From contig JAIYDI010000019.1 of the NCBI GenBank assembly GCA_027487555.1, forward strand, positions 124,001 through 188,000: a DNA stretch of 64,000 bases, written 5' to 3'. Every line of letters starts with the position of its first letter. Position 1 is the stretch's first letter. This DNA comes from Hyphomicrobiales bacterium (GTDB taxonomy: Bacteria; Pseudomonadota; Alphaproteobacteria; Rhizobiales; Devosiaceae). Both the position numbers and the translations under genes were made by a program. This document shows, piece after piece, positions 61,804 to 64,000 of the stretch. Below the pieces are notes generated by a model. It had not been told where the DNA came from. It ran no database searches and saw nothing but the letters and a program-made list of their open reading frames with translations.

Positions 61804-64000
61804 TCAGGCAGCGCGGCGGCCGGCTTCGTAGGCGCCCTCGGCCTCGCCATCCACCTGGAATACCGCGACGAGCCGGTCGAGTTCGGCGGCCTGCGCCTCG
61901 GTCTGCTCGATGGTGGCGTTGGTTTCCTCCACCAGCGCGGCATTGTGCTGGGTGGTTTCTTCCATGCTGACCATGGCCGACCGCACATCCTCGATCGCCG
62001 CCGCCTGCGCGCGGGTCGCTTCGGAAATCGCGCTCAACTGCTGGGTATTGTCGCGCACGGCGGAGAGGATGACGGCGAGCTTCCTCGCCGCATCCTCGAC
62101 GAGGCGCGAGCCGCCCAGCACTTCCGATTCGCTTTCGGCGATCAGCGCCTTGACGTCAGACGAGGCTTCGGCGGCCGACTGCGCCAGGCGCCGCACTTCG
62201 ACTGCCACCACCGCGAAGCCCTTGCCCGCCTCGCCCGCCCGTGCCGCTTCCACCGAGGCGTTGAGCGCGAGCAGATTGGTCTGGAAGGCGATGTCGTCGA
62301 TCATGCCGATGATGTTGGAAATCTTGGCGCTCGACTGCGTGATGCGGTTCATCGCGTCGGTGGCCTTGTGCATCACCTGACCGCCCTCGTCGGCCATCTG
62401 CGAGGCGGTGCGGGCCTTGGCCGCCGCCTCGCTGGCCTTGCTGGAATTGACCTGCACGGCCTGCGCCAGGCGGGCGATGGTGCCGGAGGTCTCGGAAATG
62501 GTCTCGGCCTGCTTCGAGGTACGGGCGCTGAGATCATTGGCGCCCGACAGGATTTCTCCGGTGGCGGAGCGCAGCGCGCTCGACGTGTCGCGCAGCCGCG
62601 TGACGATATCCGCAAAACTGTCGGCAGCGCGATTGGTCGAATCCTGCAGGCGTCCGAACAGGCCCTGGTAGTCGCCCTCGACCCGCACCGACAGATCGCC
62701 TTCGGCCATGCGGTCCAGCACTTCGGCAGTGGCGCTGGCGCCGCCTTCGACGATGGCGAGCACCGAGTTGATGCCGTCGACGAAGCCCTTGAGTTCCGTC
62801 ATCTGCGTGGCGGGTACGCGGGCGGAGAAATCGCCGGCACGGGCGGCTTCCACGGCCTGTGCCACGCCCGTGAGCGTCTGGTCGGCGAGGCGGCGGCGTG
62901 CCGCGTCTTCGGCCTGCGCTGCCTGCCGCTCGGCATCGAGGGCGCGGACGGCCTCGCTGTTCGAGCGGAACACCGCGATGGCCTGCGCCATCTGTCCAAG
63001 CTCATGCTTCTGGGCGCTGGTCGCGGCGTCGAGTTCGATATTGAGTTCGCCATCGGCCAGCCGCTGCATCTTGTTCGCCATGGAGCGCAGGGCACGGGAA
63101 AGCTGGCTGGCGAGCACCAGGGCGATACCGATGCCGACGAGGATGGCGAGCGCACCGAAGGCGCCCATGATGGTGCCGGTCTGCTGGGTCTTTGCCGCGC
63201 CTTCCGAGGCCGCATTGGCCTGCATTTCCTGCAGGCGGAGCGAAAGCTGCGTCATCTCGGCATCGAGATTCTTCGCCTGCAGCGCGATGGTGCTCGTCTC
63301 GATATTGACCTTTTGCAGCACCACGCCGCCGAGATTGTTGGCGATCAGCTTGTAGCCGTTGAGCGCAGTCTTGGCCTGCTGGGCATTGTCCTTGAGGTCT
63401 GCCTGGAACAGCACGATCGACAGTCCGTCGATGCGACCCGAGATGTCCTTGTGCAGGTCCTTGACGACTTTCAGGTCATCCGGGTTTTCGCTGAGAATGT
63501 ACCGCTCCGCCTTGCCGATCATGCTGTGCAGCAACGCCGTGATCTGCGACGCCATCTGCACTGTGCTCATGTCGTTGCTGGAGAAGGCCCCCGCGGTGAG
63601 TGCGTCCATTGCGGTGATTGCCCGCTCGCCGACGCTGCGCAGTTGCCCGGCCGATTCAATCTGCGTCTTGTCGAGGGTAACGAGCTGGTCGAAAGCCTTG
63701 GCGAACTGGTCCGACCCCGTCTTGATCAGGTCGAGCGACTCCGTCGCGCCGGCACGGGTGAAACTCTCGATGAGGGCCGGATCGTCGAGCTTCAGCGCTT
63801 CATGCGCCGCCTTGAACGCGTCGGCAGAAGCCTGGTTCGGGGTGGCGAGATAACGCAGTTCGGCAGCCTTCATGGCTTCAAGCCGCTGCAACAGGCCGTT
63901 GAGCTGTACGGTGTCCTCGCTCGCCGTCTTCAGTGTTCCGACCACGCTGCCAACTTGGCTGAGCCCGGTCAATCCGGCCGCGCACACGATAATGAGCAGC
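61804..64000 (-). CDS. Methyl-accepting chemotaxis protein (N-terminus beyond window edge)
   Basis: About 730 codons of a chemoreceptor are visible. The first helix is cut off by the edge ([12 protein letters not shown] is still hydrophobic). A helical sensor domain to about residue 265 is followed by TM2 ([20 protein letters not shown]), a HAMP domain ([20 protein letters not shown]), a second HAMP-like unit ([19 protein letters not shown]) and the signalling hairpin with [20 protein letters not shown]. The C-terminus lacks a clear CheR/B-docking NWETF pentapeptide. Chemotaxis genes are not adjacent in the window. Confidence 0.93.
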   Translation of the reverse strand, partial: LLIIVCAAGLTGLSQVGSVVGTLKTASEDTVQLNGLLQRLEAMKAAELRYLATPNQASADAFKAAHEALKLDDPALIESFTRAGATESLDLIKTGSDQFAKAFDQLVTLDKTQIESAGQLRSVGERAITAMDALTAGAFSSNDMSTVQMASQITALLHSMIGKAERYILSENPDDLKVVKDLHKDISGRIDGLSIVLFQADLKDNAQQAKTALNGYKLIANNLGGVVLQKVNIETSTIALQAKNLDAEMTQLSLRLQEMQANAASEGAAKTQQTGTIMGAFGALAILVGIGIALVLASQLSRALRSMANKMQRLADGELNIELDAATSAQKHELGQMAQAIAVFRSNSEAVRALDAERQAAQAEDAARRRLADQTLTGVAQAVEAARAGDFSARVPATQMTELKGFVDGINSVLAIVEGGASATAEVLDRMAEGDLSVRVEGDYQGLFGRLQDSTNRAADSFADIVTRLRDTSSALRSATGEILSGANDLSARTSKQAETISETSGTIARLAQAVQVNSSKASEAAAKARTASQMADEGGQVMHKATDAMNRITQSSAKISNIIGMIDDIAFQTNLLALNASVEAARAGEAGKGFAVVAVEVRRLAQSAAEASSDVKALIAESESEVLGGSRLVEDAARKLAVILSAVRDNTQQLSAISEATRAQAAAIEDVRSAMVSMEETTQHNAALVEETNATIEQTEAQAAELDRLVAVFQVDGEAEGAYEAGRRAA

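Overview
The window looks like a chromosomal segment of a GC-rich alphaproteobacterium of the Hyphomicrobiales, plausibly Devosiaceae or a close relative. The order is inferred from a BigR-type sulfide-response operon, a membrane ferritin MbfA gene with a textbook Irr/ICE iron box, a pheS-pheT pair behind rpmI-rplT, and lineage-typical small hypothetical proteins. The genus is a guess from overall resemblance, not from a marker search.

Region 1 (1-17076) is a sugar-catabolic island of two divergent operons. Leftward run a LacI-family repressor, a D-2-hydroxyacid dehydrogenase, a ThuA-like protein and an aldehyde dehydrogenase cut by the window edge. Rightward run a Tat-exported sugar-binding protein, two MalF/MalG-type permeases, a MalK-type ATPase, a Gfo/Idh/MocA oxidoreductase, a DUF993 protein, an IolE-like isomerase/epimerase, an RbsD/FucU mutarotase, a DUF1349 protein, an SDR, an aldo/keto reductase and a secreted GH9 glycosidase. 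Transporter plus ThuA plus Gfo/Idh/MocA resembles the thuEFGKAB logic (3-keto-sugar chemistry), with an extracellular GH9 enzyme and several uncharacterised enzymes added. Tandem palindromes of the type CGCAAATTGCG between the two operons are the likely LacI-family operators.

Region 2 (17092-21854) is a sulfide-response cluster: BigR with its Cys pair, DUF2892, two YeeE/YedE-like half transporters, a persulfide-dioxygenase-like metallo-hydrolase, a DUF442 sulfurtransferase and a SulP permease. It ends in a 45-codon fossil of a sulfide:quinone oxidoreductase exactly where the sugar island begins. Region 3 (22017-25159) holds a frameshifted methyltransferase remnant, a decayed IS21-family element (istA broken by a hairpin insertion and stops) and tRNA-Ser(GGA).

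Region 4 (25427-34763) is ordinary chromosome: a polytopic membrane protein, a 1-Cys peroxiredoxin, CreA, a SelW-like thioredoxin-fold protein, two stand-alone cNMP-binding proteins, QueF, a DUF1624 protein, an epimerase and a zinc alcohol dehydrogenase. Region 5 (34764-38737) is the strongest candidate for a new system: after about 680 bases of non-coding, repeat-bearing DNA comes a lower-GC two-gene unit coding a DUF262 protein and a HEPN-type RNase candidate (Rx4H) with an EF-Tu domain-2-like C-terminal barrel. An HNH nuclease gene of normal composition follows.

Region 6 (38859-64000) contains lepA, several small conserved proteins, two LysR regulators, a LytTR membrane regulator, a PaaK-like ligase, an outer-membrane-type protein, a GMC oxidoreductase, mbfA, an O-antigen-ligase-like protein, rpmI-rplT-pheS-ASCH-pheT, a secreted protein with a beta-propeller phytase, a MarR regulator, an OAS-like nucleotidyltransferase with a missing acidic residue, and a chemoreceptor cut by the right edge. 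A family of palindromic intergenic repeats sits between convergent genes here.
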